Assembly: GCA_963711315.1 (NCBI GenBank)
Contig: CAVQDQ010000003.1
Span: 186,001-250,000 of the forward strand
Length of the DNA: 64,000 nt
Source: PALSA-612 sp963711315
GTDB lineage: Bacteria > Actinomycetota > Thermoleophilia > Gaiellales > Gaiellaceae
Direction of reading: 5' to 3'
Of the stretch, positions 16,554 through 24,863 are shown piece by piece. The notes under the pieces are model-generated. The model did not search any database and was not told the DNA's origin. It was given only the letters and a program-made list of their open reading frames with translations. The position numbers and the translations under genes are program-made. Positions within the stretch are counted from its first letter, which is position 1; the number at the start of each line of letters is the position of its first letter.

Positions 16554-17290
16554 GCACGGCCGCCGTCGCGGAGCGTCCGGGCAACTGGACGGTGCTCGTC
16601 GCTCTGTACCGGCTCGTGCTGCGCACGCAGGTCACCCTCGGCCGCGTCCTGGGGATCGCCGCACTCGGCGCGCTGTCCATCGCCCTTGGCGCGTTCGCCG
16701 GGCTGGATGACGATCCCGCGCAGGCGGCGACGGACGCCGTGTCCTCGTATGGCTTTGCCGTGCTCGTGCCGCTGGCGACGCTCTGGCTCGGCACGGCCGC
16801 CATCGGCGATCTGATAGAGGACCGGCTGCTCGTCTACCTCTGGCTGAAGCCCGTGCCGCGCTGGGAGTTGCCGCTCGCCGCCGTGTTGGCAACTGCGACC
16901 GTGGTCGTGCCACTCGCCGTCGTGCCCGTTGCCGTGTCCGCTGTCGTCGCCGGCGAAGGCGAGGTGGCCTCGGCGGCGCTCGCCGCCGCGCTGCTGGCCG
17001 CGCTGGCGTACTCGGCGCTGTTCGTGGCCGCCGGCATCTGGTTCCGGCGCGCCGTCTGGTGGGGGCTTGCGTTCGTGCTGCTGTGGGAGAACCTCGTCGC
17101 GAACATCTCGAGCGGCGTCGCCCGCTTCACGGTCGTGGGCTGGGCGGGCTCCATCCTCTCCACCGCCGGCGATGTCGACGTCTCCGTGACCGCGGGCTCT
17201 GCTACGGCCGGCTTCGTCATCTTGCCGCTCGTCGCGGTAGCCGGCTTCCTGGCGGCTACCTACCGCTACCGGCGAACCGAAGTGGACTAG
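16550..17290 (+). CDS. ABC-2 type permease (second pair)
   Basis: This 246-residue protein has about six membrane segments, including VLGIAALGALSIALGAF, VLATATVVVPLAVVPVAV and FVILPLVAVAGFLAATY, separated by short loops. The DLIEDRLLVYLWLKPVPRWEL cytoplasmic stretch (about 88-108) is the kind of coupling region found in ABC-2 permeases. It is the last gene of the dtxR-ABC-permease-ABC-permease unit, with a GTGA overlap to its ATPase. It ends 4 bp inside the convergent metK stop. Function beyond export is unknown. Confidence 0.82.
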   Translation: MSTAAVAERPGNWTVLVALYRLVLRTQVTLGRVLGIAALGALSIALGAFAGLDDDPAQAATDAVSSYGFAVLVPLATLWLGTAAIGDLIEDRLLVYLWLKPVPRWELPLAAVLATATVVVPLAVVPVAVSAVVAGEGEVASAALAAALLAALAYSALFVAAGIWFRRAVWWGLAFVLLWENLVANISSGVARFTVVGWAGSILSTAGDVDVSVTAGSATAGFVILPLVAVAGFLAATYRYRRTEVD

Positions 17291-18528
17291 GCGATCGCGG
17301 TCGCAAGGCCGGCGGCCTCGCGCAGTGCATCGGCCCGATCGGTGCGCTCCCACGTGAAGTCGTCGTCATCCCGGCCGAAGTGGCCGTACGCCGCCGTCTT
17401 CGCGTAGATCGGGCGCGTGAGATCGAGGTCCCGGATGATGGCGGCGGGACGCAGGTCGAAATGCTCGCTGACGAGCGCTTCGATCCGATCCACGGGGATG
17501 GCCTCGGTGCCGAAGCACTCGACGGTGACGGAGACGGGGTGCGCCACGCCGATCGCGTACGCCACCTCGAGCTCGCAGCGGTCTGCAAGGCCCGCGGCGA
17601 CGAGGTTCTTGGCCACGTAGCGCGTCGCGTACGCGGCCGAGCGGTCGACCTTCGTCGGATCCTTGCCCGAGAAGCAGCCGCCGCCCTGGCGCGCGGCGCC
17701 GCCGTACGAGTCGACGATGATCTTCCGGCCGGTCAGCCCGGTGTCGGCTTTCGGGCCGCCCACGACGAACTTGCCGGTGGGATTGACCAGCACGAACCCG
17801 TCCTCTCCCAGCCGTGCCTCGTCGTAGAACTCGCGCGGGAGGATCGGGTGGAGCACGTGCTCGATGATGTCCGGCTTGATCTGCGACTGGCCGTCGACGC
17901 CGTCTGCGTGCTGGCTGACGACGAGCAGGCGATCGATCTCGACGGCGCGGGACCGCCCATGCTCGTCCTGTTCGTAGCGCACCGTGACCATCGCCTTGCC
18001 GTCGGGGCGGAGATAGTCCAGCGTGCCGGCCTTACGCACCTCGGCCAGACGGCGGCAGATGGCGTGCGCGAGCGTGATCGGCAGCGGCATCAGCTGCGGC
18101 GTCTCGCGGCAGGCGTAGCCGAACATCATTCCCTGGTCGCCGGCGCCGACCAAGTCCAGATCGTCCACGGAGTGATCGTGCTGCACCTCATAGGCCTCGT
18201 CCACGCCTCGGGCGATGTCCGGCGACTGCTCCTGGATGGACGTGATCACGCCGCAGGTCTCGGCGTCGAGCCCAAGCTCGTGGTGCGTGTAGCCGATCTC
18301 GGCGATCCGGTCGCGCACGAGCCGCGGCACGTCGACGTACGTCGCGGTCGAGATCTCGCCCGCAACCATGACGAGCCCGGTCGTGACGAGTGTCTCGCAG
18401 GCGACCCGGCCCTGCGGATCCTCGGCGAGCACGGCGTCCAGCACCGAGTCGGAGATCTGGTCGGCGACCTTGTCGGGGTGGCCCTCGGTGACCGACTCTG
18501 ATGTGAAGACGTATGAACGTGCGGACAT
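17287..18528 (-). CDS. metK: S-adenosylmethionine synthetase
   Basis: This 413-residue enzyme makes SAM from methionine and ATP. It has the N-terminal TSESVTEGHPDKVADQISDS, GAGDQGMMFGYA (the usual methionine-site motif) and the phosphate-binding loop. That loop reads GGGCFSGKDPTKVDRSAAY, with Cys where most family members have Ala. Length is normal. It is transcribed alone; a TAGGCT box lies 9 nt before the ATG and no SAM riboswitch is visible. It is convergent with the ABC genes. Confidence 0.96.
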   Translation of the reverse strand: MSARSYVFTSESVTEGHPDKVADQISDSVLDAVLAEDPQGRVACETLVTTGLVMVAGEISTATYVDVPRLVRDRIAEIGYTHHELGLDAETCGVITSIQEQSPDIARGVDEAYEVQHDHSVDDLDLVGAGDQGMMFGYACRETPQLMPLPITLAHAICRRLAEVRKAGTLDYLRPDGKAMVTVRYEQDEHGRSRAVEIDRLLVVSQHADGVDGQSQIKPDIIEHVLHPILPREFYDEARLGEDGFVLVNPTGKFVVGGPKADTGLTGRKIIVDSYGGAARQGGGCFSGKDPTKVDRSAAYATRYVAKNLVAAGLADRCELEVAYAIGVAHPVSVTVECFGTEAIPVDRIEALVSEHFDLRPAAIIRDLDLTRPIYAKTAAYGHFGRDDDDFTWERTDRADALREAAGLATAIA

Positions 18529-18537
18529 CGGCCGCGA

Positions 18538-18543
18538 AGCCTA
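18538..18543 (-). promoter_or_regulatory. Putative -10 box of metK
   Basis: TAGGCT on the minus strand, 9 nt before the metK ATG, at the very end of gpsA. It would give a leader of only two or three bases. Confidence 0.35.
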
Positions 18544-18544
18544 T

Positions 18545-19501
18545 CTACTCCGAGCGAGGCTTCCTGCCCATGATCGAACCGACGAGGTCGGTCAGGCTCT
18601 CGCCGCCGAGCACTGAGCAGACGGCCTCGGTGATGGGAAGGTCGACCGAGAGCCTGCGCGCGAGATCGCGCAGCGGTGGCGCGGTGTTGAGCCCCTCCAC
18701 GACCTGGCCGATCTCCGCCGCCGCCTCCTCTGCCTTCCGCCCCTGGGCGATGAGCTCGCCGGCACGACGATTGCGGCCGAGCTTGCTCCAGCAGGTAACC
18801 ATGAGGTCGCCCATGCCGGCCAGCCCCGCGAACGTCTCCACGCGGGCGCCGGCCGCCTGCCCCAACCTCGCCATCTCGGCGACTCCGCGCGTGATCACGC
18901 CTGCCTTCGCGTTGTCGCCCAGCCCGAGGCCGTCGACACCTCCCGCGGCGAGCGCGATGACGTTCTTCGCGGCGCCGCAGAACTCGACGCCGGCAACGTC
19001 CGTGTTCACGTAGACGCGGAACGTCGGCGTGTTGATCTCATCCTGCAGGCGGATTGCGAGCGCCTCGTCCTCGCTCGCGATCACCGTGGCAGCCGGCAGC
19101 CCGGCGGCGATCTCCTCCGCGAAATTCGGCCCCGAGAGGCACGCCACAGGCCGGTCCTCGACAAGCGTGGACAGCCGTCGGCCGGTATCCGGGTCGAGGC
19201 CCTTCGTCAGGCTGAGCACCGGGCATTGCCCTGGCAGCCCGCGGACGACACCGGCGAAGGCGCTGCTCGGGACCGCGATCACGGCCAGGTCGGAGTCGGC
19301 GATGGGCGCGTCGTCGATCGTCGTCGCCGCTATGCGGTCGAGCCGGGCGGAGGGAAGGTAGCGTGGGTTGTGGCCGGTGGCGACAATCGCCTCTGCCTGG
19401 GCTCGGTCTCTGCACGCGAGCGTCGTCTCGTGGCCCTGCTCGGCGAGCAGCCAGGTGAATGCCGTGCCCCAGGAGCCACCCCCGATGACGACGACCTTCA
19501 C
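18545..19501 (-). CDS. gpsA: Glycerol-3-phosphate dehydrogenase [NAD(P)+]
   Basis: This 318-residue enzyme makes glycerol-3-phosphate for phospholipids. It begins with a Rossmann motif MKVVVIGGGSWGTAFTWLLA, then VLSLTKGLD, LSGPNFAEEIAAGLPAA, GVEFCGAAKNVIALAAG (catalytic Lys) and LAGMGDLMVTCWSKLGRNRRAG. The ATG overlaps the stop of the 93-aa ORF by 4 nt. The C terminus MGRKPRSE is short but normal. It is at the downstream end of the aroF-plsC-aroA-cmk-der unit. Confidence 0.95.
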   Translation of the reverse strand: MKVVVIGGGSWGTAFTWLLAEQGHETTLACRDRAQAEAIVATGHNPRYLPSARLDRIAATTIDDAPIADSDLAVIAVPSSAFAGVVRGLPGQCPVLSLTKGLDPDTGRRLSTLVEDRPVACLSGPNFAEEIAAGLPAATVIASEDEALAIRLQDEINTPTFRVYVNTDVAGVEFCGAAKNVIALAAGGVDGLGLGDNAKAGVITRGVAEMARLGQAAGARVETFAGLAGMGDLMVTCWSKLGRNRRAGELIAQGRKAEEAAAEIGQVVEGLNTAPPLRDLARRLSVDLPITEAVCSVLGGESLTDLVGSIMGRKPRSE

Positions 19502-19779
19502 CGGCGCCTCCTGAAGAGCAAACCCGACCAGGCCTCAGCCACCGCGCAGACCTTGTAGTCGTCGTGCGAGCGGCCGGACTGGCCGCAGGCCTCGTCGAAC
19601 GCCCGCTCTATCGAGCGCCAGGGTGTGGAGACGACATCGGGCAGCTTGCTACGGAGGCTCTGAACCGCCTCGTCCTCACCGCACTCGCAATCGATGTCGT
19701 AGCCGGAGGCGGCAAGCTCCTGGGCGCGCTGACCCGACTCGGGCTCGTTCCAGTGCAGAAGGAGCACCCGCGCCGCCAT
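19498..19779 (-). CDS. Small receiver-like hypothetical protein
   Basis: This 93-residue protein begins RVLLLHWNEPESGQRAQEL, like the first strand and helix of a response-regulator receiver, but lacks the phospho-acceptor Asp and the second half of the fold. The end, YKVCAVAEAWSGLLFRRRR, is basic. It lies between der and gpsA, the position where many bacteria carry plsY, and overlaps gpsA by 4 nt. It may be an internally deleted receiver-like protein. Function unknown. Confidence 0.6.
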   Translation of the reverse strand: MAARVLLLHWNEPESGQRAQELAASGYDIDCECGEDEAVQSLRSKLPDVVSTPWRSIERAFDEACGQSGRSHDDYKVCAVAEAWSGLLFRRRR

Positions 19780-19788
19780 GCGCGGAGC

Positions 19789-21108
19789 CTAACCCCGAAC
19801 GACGAAGTCGATGGAGACCGGCACGCCCTCGAGCGAGAAGCGCTCGCGCATCCGGTTCTCCACCCAGTACGCGTAGTCGCGCGTGATGAGGCTCGGGTCA
19901 TTGACGAAGAAGCGGTAGCGCGGCGGGCGCACGCTCGTCTGCGTGCCGTAGAGGAGGTTGAGCCGCTTGCCGCGCCGCGACGGAGGCTGGCGGTCTTCAC
20001 GCAGCTCGGCGAGGAAGCGGTTGAGCTCGGGCGTACCGATCCGCGCCGTGTGCTTGTCGTAGAGCTGCGCGATTCGCTCGAGCAGGCGCACGATGCCCCG
20101 GCCGGTCTTCGCCGAGGTGGTGACGACGGGCGGCCGCTGGCGCAGCCGGCTCTCGAGTCGCGAGCGAACGTCGTCGATCTCCACCGTCGTCTCGTCCCAC
20201 TTGGAGAGCACGACGAGCGTCGAGCACTGCGCCTTGCGTGCAATGTCGGCTACGGCCAGATCCTGCTCGACGACGCCCTCCGAAGAGTCGACGAGCACGA
20301 GCGCAATGTCAGCACGGTTCGCGGCCTCGAGCGCGCGCAGCTCCGAGAAATACTCGATCCCCTGCCGCTGCCTGCGCTTCCGCCGCATGCCCGCGGTGTC
20401 CACGAGCACGAACGTGCGGTCGTCGACCTCGAGCACGGTGTCGATAGCGTCGCGCGTCGTGCCCGGGATGTCGGAGACGATCAACCGTTCCTGGCCGAGC
20501 AGAGCGTTGAGGAGGCTGGACTTGCCGACGTTCGGCCGCCCAAGCACGGCCACGCGGATCGCGTCGTCCGGAACGGGTGCTCCCTTGCCGCCGGGCAGCC
20601 GTTCGAGGACCGCGTCGAGCAGATCTCCCGTACCGTGGCCGTGGAGGCCGGAGATCGGCACGGGCTCGCCGAAGCCGAGCGACGCGAACTCGTGTGTGAG
20701 CTCGGGCCGGCTGAGATCGTCGAGCTTGTTCGCGACGAGCAGCACCGGCCGGCGTTCCCGCCGGAGGATGTCGGCAAGCTCGGCGTCGCCCGGCGTCAGC
20801 CCTGCGCGCGCATCGACGATGAACAGCACGAGATCGGCCTCCTCGATCGCTGCCCGCGCCTGTGCGACGGCGCCGCGCGTGATCGGCGAGTCGTCGGTGA
20901 TGTCGACGCCGCCGGTGTCGACGAGCAGGAAGCGCTCGCCTCGCCAATCGCAGAGGAGCTCCTTGCGGTCACGGGTCACGCCGGGCGTCTCGTGGACGAC
21001 CGCTGCCCGGGTCGCCGTCAGCCGGTTGACCAGCGTCGACTTGCCGACATTCGGGTAGCCGACGATGGCAACGGTGCCCTGGAGCTCGTCAGTGGCTGAC
21101 TCAGACAC
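19789..21108 (-). CDS. der: Ribosome-associated GTPase Der (EngA)
   Basis: Der has two GTPase domains in tandem and acts in 50S assembly. Domain 1 shows VGYPNVGKSTLVNRL, DTGGVD and NKLDD; domain 2 shows LGRPNVGKSSLLNALLG, DTAGMRRKRR and SKWDE. A KH-like domain (RYRFFVNDPSLITRDYAYWVENRMRE) closes the protein. The GTG at 21108 overlaps the cmk stop and gives 439 residues, the family length; an ATG at 21135 would add nine Ser-rich residues. A 9-bp gap separates it from the 93-aa ORF. Confidence 0.95.
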   Translation of the reverse strand: MSESATDELQGTVAIVGYPNVGKSTLVNRLTATRAAVVHETPGVTRDRKELLCDWRGERFLLVDTGGVDITDDSPITRGAVAQARAAIEEADLVLFIVDARAGLTPGDAELADILRRERRPVLLVANKLDDLSRPELTHEFASLGFGEPVPISGLHGHGTGDLLDAVLERLPGGKGAPVPDDAIRVAVLGRPNVGKSSLLNALLGQERLIVSDIPGTTRDAIDTVLEVDDRTFVLVDTAGMRRKRRQRQGIEYFSELRALEAANRADIALVLVDSSEGVVEQDLAVADIARKAQCSTLVVLSKWDETTVEIDDVRSRLESRLRQRPPVVTTSAKTGRGIVRLLERIAQLYDKHTARIGTPELNRFLAELREDRQPPSRRGKRLNLLYGTQTSVRPPRYRFFVNDPSLITRDYAYWVENRMRERFSLEGVPVSIDFVVRG

Positions 21109-21724
21109 GGCGAACGAGCTGCTCGATGAGCGCAACCACGCCGTCGATGTCGAGCTCGGTGGTGTCGATGCGAATCGCGTCCTCGGCCGGCTCCATACGC
21201 GCTGCGTCGCTCTCGTCGCGCAGCCTGAGGTCGGTGGCCAGCGCGTCGGCGCCGATGTCCGGGCGCTCGGACTGGCGGCGCTGCGCCCGGATGCCTTCGT
21301 CCGCCGTCAGGTACACCTTCACCTCGGCACCGGGAGCGACCACGGTGCCGATGTCGCGACCCTCCATCACGGCGTCCGCCTCGGCGGCGAGCTCGCGCTG
21401 ACGCTCGCGCATCACCGAGCGGACCTGAGGATGCCGCGCGACGACGGGTACGGCACGGTCGATGCGCGGATCGCGGATCGCCAACGTGACGTCCTCGCCG
21501 GCAATGCCGACGTGTCCGGACTCGTCGAGCTCCACGGGGTGCTCCGCTGCGAGCTCGCCGAGGCGGTCGCCGTCCTCGAGCTCGATTTCCTCGCGCAACG
21601 CGAGCCAGGTCACCGCCCGGTACATGGCGCCCGTGTCGAGATAGCGCACCCCGAGGCGCTCGGCGAGGCGGCGCGCCACGGTGCTCTTGCCGGCGCCTGC
21701 CGGTCCGTCGATGGCGATGATCAT
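21101..21724 (-). CDS. cmk: Cytidylate kinase
   Basis: This 207-residue protein phosphorylates CMP/dCMP. It has the P-loop IAIDGPAGAGKSTVARRLAE, RYLDTGAMYRAVTWLAL, the conserved EGRDIGTVVAPGAEVKVYLTA and RDESDAARMEPAEDAIRIDTT. The ATG at 21724 overlaps the aroA stop as ATGA; a much longer open frame upstream is the shadow of aroA and plsC. The adjacent aroA-cmk-der arrangement is common in bacteria. Confidence 0.95.
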   Translation of the reverse strand: MIIAIDGPAGAGKSTVARRLAERLGVRYLDTGAMYRAVTWLALREEIELEDGDRLGELAAEHPVELDESGHVGIAGEDVTLAIRDPRIDRAVPVVARHPQVRSVMRERQRELAAEADAVMEGRDIGTVVAPGAEVKVYLTADEGIRAQRRQSERPDIGADALATDLRLRDESDAARMEPAEDAIRIDTTELDIDGVVALIEQLVRRV

Positions 21725-23004
21725 CTGTGCGCGAGAGAGTCGAGGAGCTCGTAGAAGCCGGGGAACGATACCGCCGCCGCGTCCGCGCCCTCGATCTGCA
21801 CGCCGTCTTTCGACACGAGGCCGGCGACGGCGGCGAGCATCGCCAGGCGATGGTCGCCCGCTGCGCTCACCGCACCCCCGCGCGGACGCGTCGGCACGCC
21901 GCGCACCGTGAAGCCGTCGGACGTCGGCGTCACGCGCGCGCCTACCGACTTCAGCGCCGTCGCGACGGTGTCGATGCGATCGGATTCCTTCGCGCGCAGC
22001 TCCGCTGCCCCGCGGACGCGGCTCGTGCCGTGCGCCATCGAGGCGGCCAGCGCGAAGAGCGGCAGCTCGTCGATCATGCGCGGCACCTCCGCGGGGACGA
22101 TCTCGGTCGCCACGAGCTCGGCGTGCGTGATCTCGAGGTCTGCCACAGGCTCGCCTGACTGAGACCGCCGGTTGAAGATCGAGATGCGTGCGCCCATGCG
22201 CTCGAGCGCGTCGAGCAAGCCCGTGCGCGTGGGATTCACGCCCACTCCCTGGATGATGAGCTCCGAGCCGGGCAGGAGCGTGGCCGCGACCACGAACGGC
22301 GCGGCCGCTGAGAAGTCGCCGGGCACGTCGACCACATCGAGGTGGAGCCGCTCCGCCCGCTCGACGGAGATGCGGCTCCCGTTGGTCGTGAGCTTCGCTC
22401 CCGCCGCGCGGAGCATCCGCTCGGTGTGGTCTCGGGTCGGCACGGGCTCGACGACCGTGGTGCGCCCTTCGGCGAGCAGCCCGGCGAGCAGGACGCACGA
22501 CTTGACCTGCGCGCTCGCGACGGGAGGTTCGTGCTCGATGCCCGCGAGCTCCCGCCCCTCGATTGTCAGCGGCAGCCGGCCTTCGTTCGTTTCCACGTGG
22601 GCACCCATGTCGGAGAGCGGCACCGCCACGCGCTCCATCGGCCGAGACCGCAGCGACTCGTCCCCGGTCAGCTCGAAGCGGCGTCCCGCCTGGCCCGCGA
22701 GGAGGCCCGCCAGCAGGCGGGTCAGCGTCCCGGCATTGCCGCAATCGATGGGCGCGGCCGGCTCTCGCAGGCCGGTCAGGCCCACGCCGCTCACACGCAG
22801 CAGGTCCGGCGCCTCCTCTGCGACGACGACCCCGAGTGAGCGCACGGCCGCGAGCGTCGACTCCGTATCGAGCGAGCGCCCGAAGCCGTGCACAACAGTC
22901 TCCGCGTCGCCCACCGCTCCCACCAGCAGTGCGCGGTGCGAGATCGACTTGTCGCCCGGCACACGGAGAGCGCCCCGCAGGCTGGCCGCCGGAGCGATCT
23001 CCAT
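21721..23004 (-). CDS. aroA: 3-phosphoshikimate 1-carboxyvinyltransferase (EPSP synthase)
   Basis: This 427-residue enzyme does the sixth shikimate step. Motifs are LRVPGDKSISHRALLVGA, IDCGNAGTLTRLLAGLL, SLRSRPMERV, SAQVKSCVLLAGLL and ELRAKESDRIDTVATAL. The SAQVKS and GNAGT context resembles the bacterial CP4-like group more than the E. coli group, but class is not assigned. The ATG at 23004 overlaps the plsC stop as TGATG. Fifteen further in-frame codons upstream are shadow sequence. Confidence 0.95.
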   Translation of the reverse strand: MEIAPAASLRGALRVPGDKSISHRALLVGAVGDAETVVHGFGRSLDTESTLAAVRSLGVVVAEEAPDLLRVSGVGLTGLREPAAPIDCGNAGTLTRLLAGLLAGQAGRRFELTGDESLRSRPMERVAVPLSDMGAHVETNEGRLPLTIEGRELAGIEHEPPVASAQVKSCVLLAGLLAEGRTTVVEPVPTRDHTERMLRAAGAKLTTNGSRISVERAERLHLDVVDVPGDFSAAAPFVVAATLLPGSELIIQGVGVNPTRTGLLDALERMGARISIFNRRSQSGEPVADLEITHAELVATEIVPAEVPRMIDELPLFALAASMAHGTSRVRGAAELRAKESDRIDTVATALKSVGARVTPTSDGFTVRGVPTRPRGGAVSAAGDHRLAMLAAVAGLVSKDGVQIEGADAAAVSFPGFYELLDSLAHR

Positions 23005-23797
23005 CAGTCGCGGCCTGGGAACACGGGCCCGAGCGGCACGCTGGCCCACTCATCGTCCGGCCACGGCTTCGCGTCGATGTAGTTGACCTGTGCTCCCTTG
23101 AGCGGCCCGTGGCGCGGGGAGCCGTCGGGAAGCGTCTTGGGCAGGTCGTCGACGACGGCCTGGGCCGCGTCACGCCAGAGCTCGAGGATCGCCTCGTCCA
23201 CGATCGCGGCGCCCTCCTTGTAGCCCCTGCCGCTCCGCGGCAGCCCGGAGAGATCGATCGGATCGCCCCATACGATCGCGCAGCGGCGTGGGTTGCGCAG
23301 CGACCACTGGAACGTGTCGAGCCCGCACGGGACGAGCGGGAACACCCTCCTGGATGGCGATCATTGCCGCGCCTGCGTGGCCGGAACCTGGGTAGCCGAG
23401 CTTCCGGCGCGTGCCCTCGACGAAGAAGCCGACAGCGTGGCCCTCGGCCGCCGCCCACCGCGCAACGCGGAGCGCGTCCCGGTCTCCCTCGCCGCGGCGC
23501 ACCGCGAAGGAGCCCAGCCAGCGGAGCACCTCACCTGCGATCGGGCACTTCCAGCAGCTCGATCTTCGCCAACAGGTAGATCGTGCGCGGACAGAAGATG
23601 GGCACGATCACCGGATCGATCGCGCTCAGGTGGTTGGAAGCGACCACGAGGCCGCCCGAGGCCGGCACCCGCTCGATCCCGTAGGTCGCGGTGGGCGCAA
23701 GCGCCATCGCCACCGTCCCCATGAAGGAGCGCGCGAAGCGTTGCGCCTTCTCCGGGTCCTCACCGAAAAGCTTGTAGAGCCCCAGCTCGGTGAGCAC
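23004..23797 (-). CDS. plsC: 1-acyl-sn-glycerol-3-phosphate acyltransferase-like protein, two frameshifts
   Basis: It is read in three frames. The first part has the acyltransferase box VVASNHLSAIDPVIVP (Hx4D) and breaks near 23544 at ELLEVP; deleting one C continues as IAGEVLRWLGSFAVRRGEGDR. The middle has the second box GHAVGFFVEGTRRK (FxEGTR) and breaks near 23337 at IQEGVP; deleting one G continues as LVPCGLDTFQWSL and then AIVWGDPIDLSGL. Corrected length is about 263 residues. It would add the second acyl chain to lysophosphatidate. Both breaks are single-base insertions and probably errors. An unusual ~60-residue tail follows the domain. Confidence 0.82.
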
Positions 23798-23807
23798 GCC
23801 GCGGGAC

Positions 23808-24848
23808 CTAGCCGATCTCGCGGCCCATCAGCGAGACGACCTCGGTGACGGAGCGTGCGAAGTCGGCGAACTCGTCGGCGGGCACCTGCTGGGGCCCGTC
23901 GCAGAGCGCCTCTTCGGGGCGCGGATGCACCTCGACGATGATCCCGTCGGCGCCGACGGCAGCGGCTGCCCGCGACAGCGGCAGCACGAGATCGCGCCGG
24001 CCGGCCGCATGGGAGGGGTCGACGATCACCGGCAGATGGGTCTCGTTCTTCAAGACGGCCACCGACCCGAGGTCGAGCGTGTAGCGCGTGGAGCGCTCGA
24101 ACGTCCGGATACCGCGCTCGCAGAGGATGATGCGCTCGTTCCCCTCCTTGGCCACGTACTCGGCCGCCATCAGCAACTCCTCCACCGACGCCGACGGCCC
24201 ACGCTTGAGCAGTACCGGCACGTCGACCCGGCCGAGCTCCGAGAGCAGCAGGAAGTTCTGCATGTTGCGGGCGCCTATCTGGATCACGTCGGCGACGGCG
24301 GCCACGTCTTCCAGCTGGCGCGGGTCGAGCAGCTCCGTGACGATCGGCAGCCCCGTCTCTTCGCGCGCCTGTCGGAGAATGGCGAGCGCCTCCACGCCCA
24401 GTCCCTGAAAGGCGTACGGGGACGTGCGCGGCTTGAAGGCGCCGCCACGCAGCATCGTCGCCCCCGCCGCCGCCACGGCACGGGCGGTCTCCAGCGTCTG
24501 CTCCTCCGTCTCGACGGTGCAGGGCCCCGCGATGAGGCCGAACCAGCCGTCTCCGATCTTGCGGCCGCGGACCTCGATGACGGTCGGATCCGGCGAGATC
24601 TCCCGCGAGACGAGCTTGTACGGCTTGAGGATGGGTAGCACCTGCTCCACGCCCGGGTAAGCCTCGATCGGGAGCGACGTGAGGAGCTCGAGCTCGCCGA
24701 TGGCGCCGATCACCGTCGCCTCGCGCCCGCGCGAGACGCGCGAATCCACCCCCACCTCCTGCAGCCGCGCGACGACGTTTTCCGTCTGCTCGGCAGTCGC
24801 GCCGCCCTTCATGACGATGAGCAGCTCGGGTGAGACATTCGTAGCCAT
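23808..24848 (-). CDS. aroF: 3-deoxy-7-phosphoheptulonate synthase (DAHP synthase, AroF type I-beta)
   Basis: This 346-residue enzyme starts aromatic synthesis from PEP and erythrose-4-phosphate. An N-terminal ferredoxin-like domain (ELLIVMKGGATAEQTENVVARL) is followed by the KdsA-like barrel: LIAGPCTVETEEQ, MLRGGAFKPRTSPYAFQG, IGARNMQNFLLL, ILCERGIRTFE and VIVDPSHAAGRRD. The ferredoxin-like domain is the usual feedback site in this subgroup. ATG at 24848 is chosen over a longer frame that runs through trpS. It is divergent from trpS with only 15 bp between starts. Confidence 0.95.
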   Translation of the reverse strand: MATNVSPELLIVMKGGATAEQTENVVARLQEVGVDSRVSRGREATVIGAIGELELLTSLPIEAYPGVEQVLPILKPYKLVSREISPDPTVIEVRGRKIGDGWFGLIAGPCTVETEEQTLETARAVAAAGATMLRGGAFKPRTSPYAFQGLGVEALAILRQAREETGLPIVTELLDPRQLEDVAAVADVIQIGARNMQNFLLLSELGRVDVPVLLKRGPSASVEELLMAAEYVAKEGNERIILCERGIRTFERSTRYTLDLGSVAVLKNETHLPVIVDPSHAAGRRDLVLPLSRAAAAVGADGIIVEVHPRPEEALCDGPQQVPADEFADFARSVTEVVSLMGREIG

Positions 24849-24851
24849 TGG

Positions 24852-24857
24852 GATAAT
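24852..24857 (+). promoter_or_regulatory. Putative -10 box of trpS, shared with divergent aroF
   Basis: GATAAT lies 6 nt before the trpS ATG. The same bases read on the minus strand as GATTAT (24858-24853), 4 nt before the aroF ATG. With only 15 bp between the start codons both transcripts must be leaderless or nearly so, and their -10 regions overlap. Confidence 0.5.
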
Positions 24858-24863
24858 CCTGCC

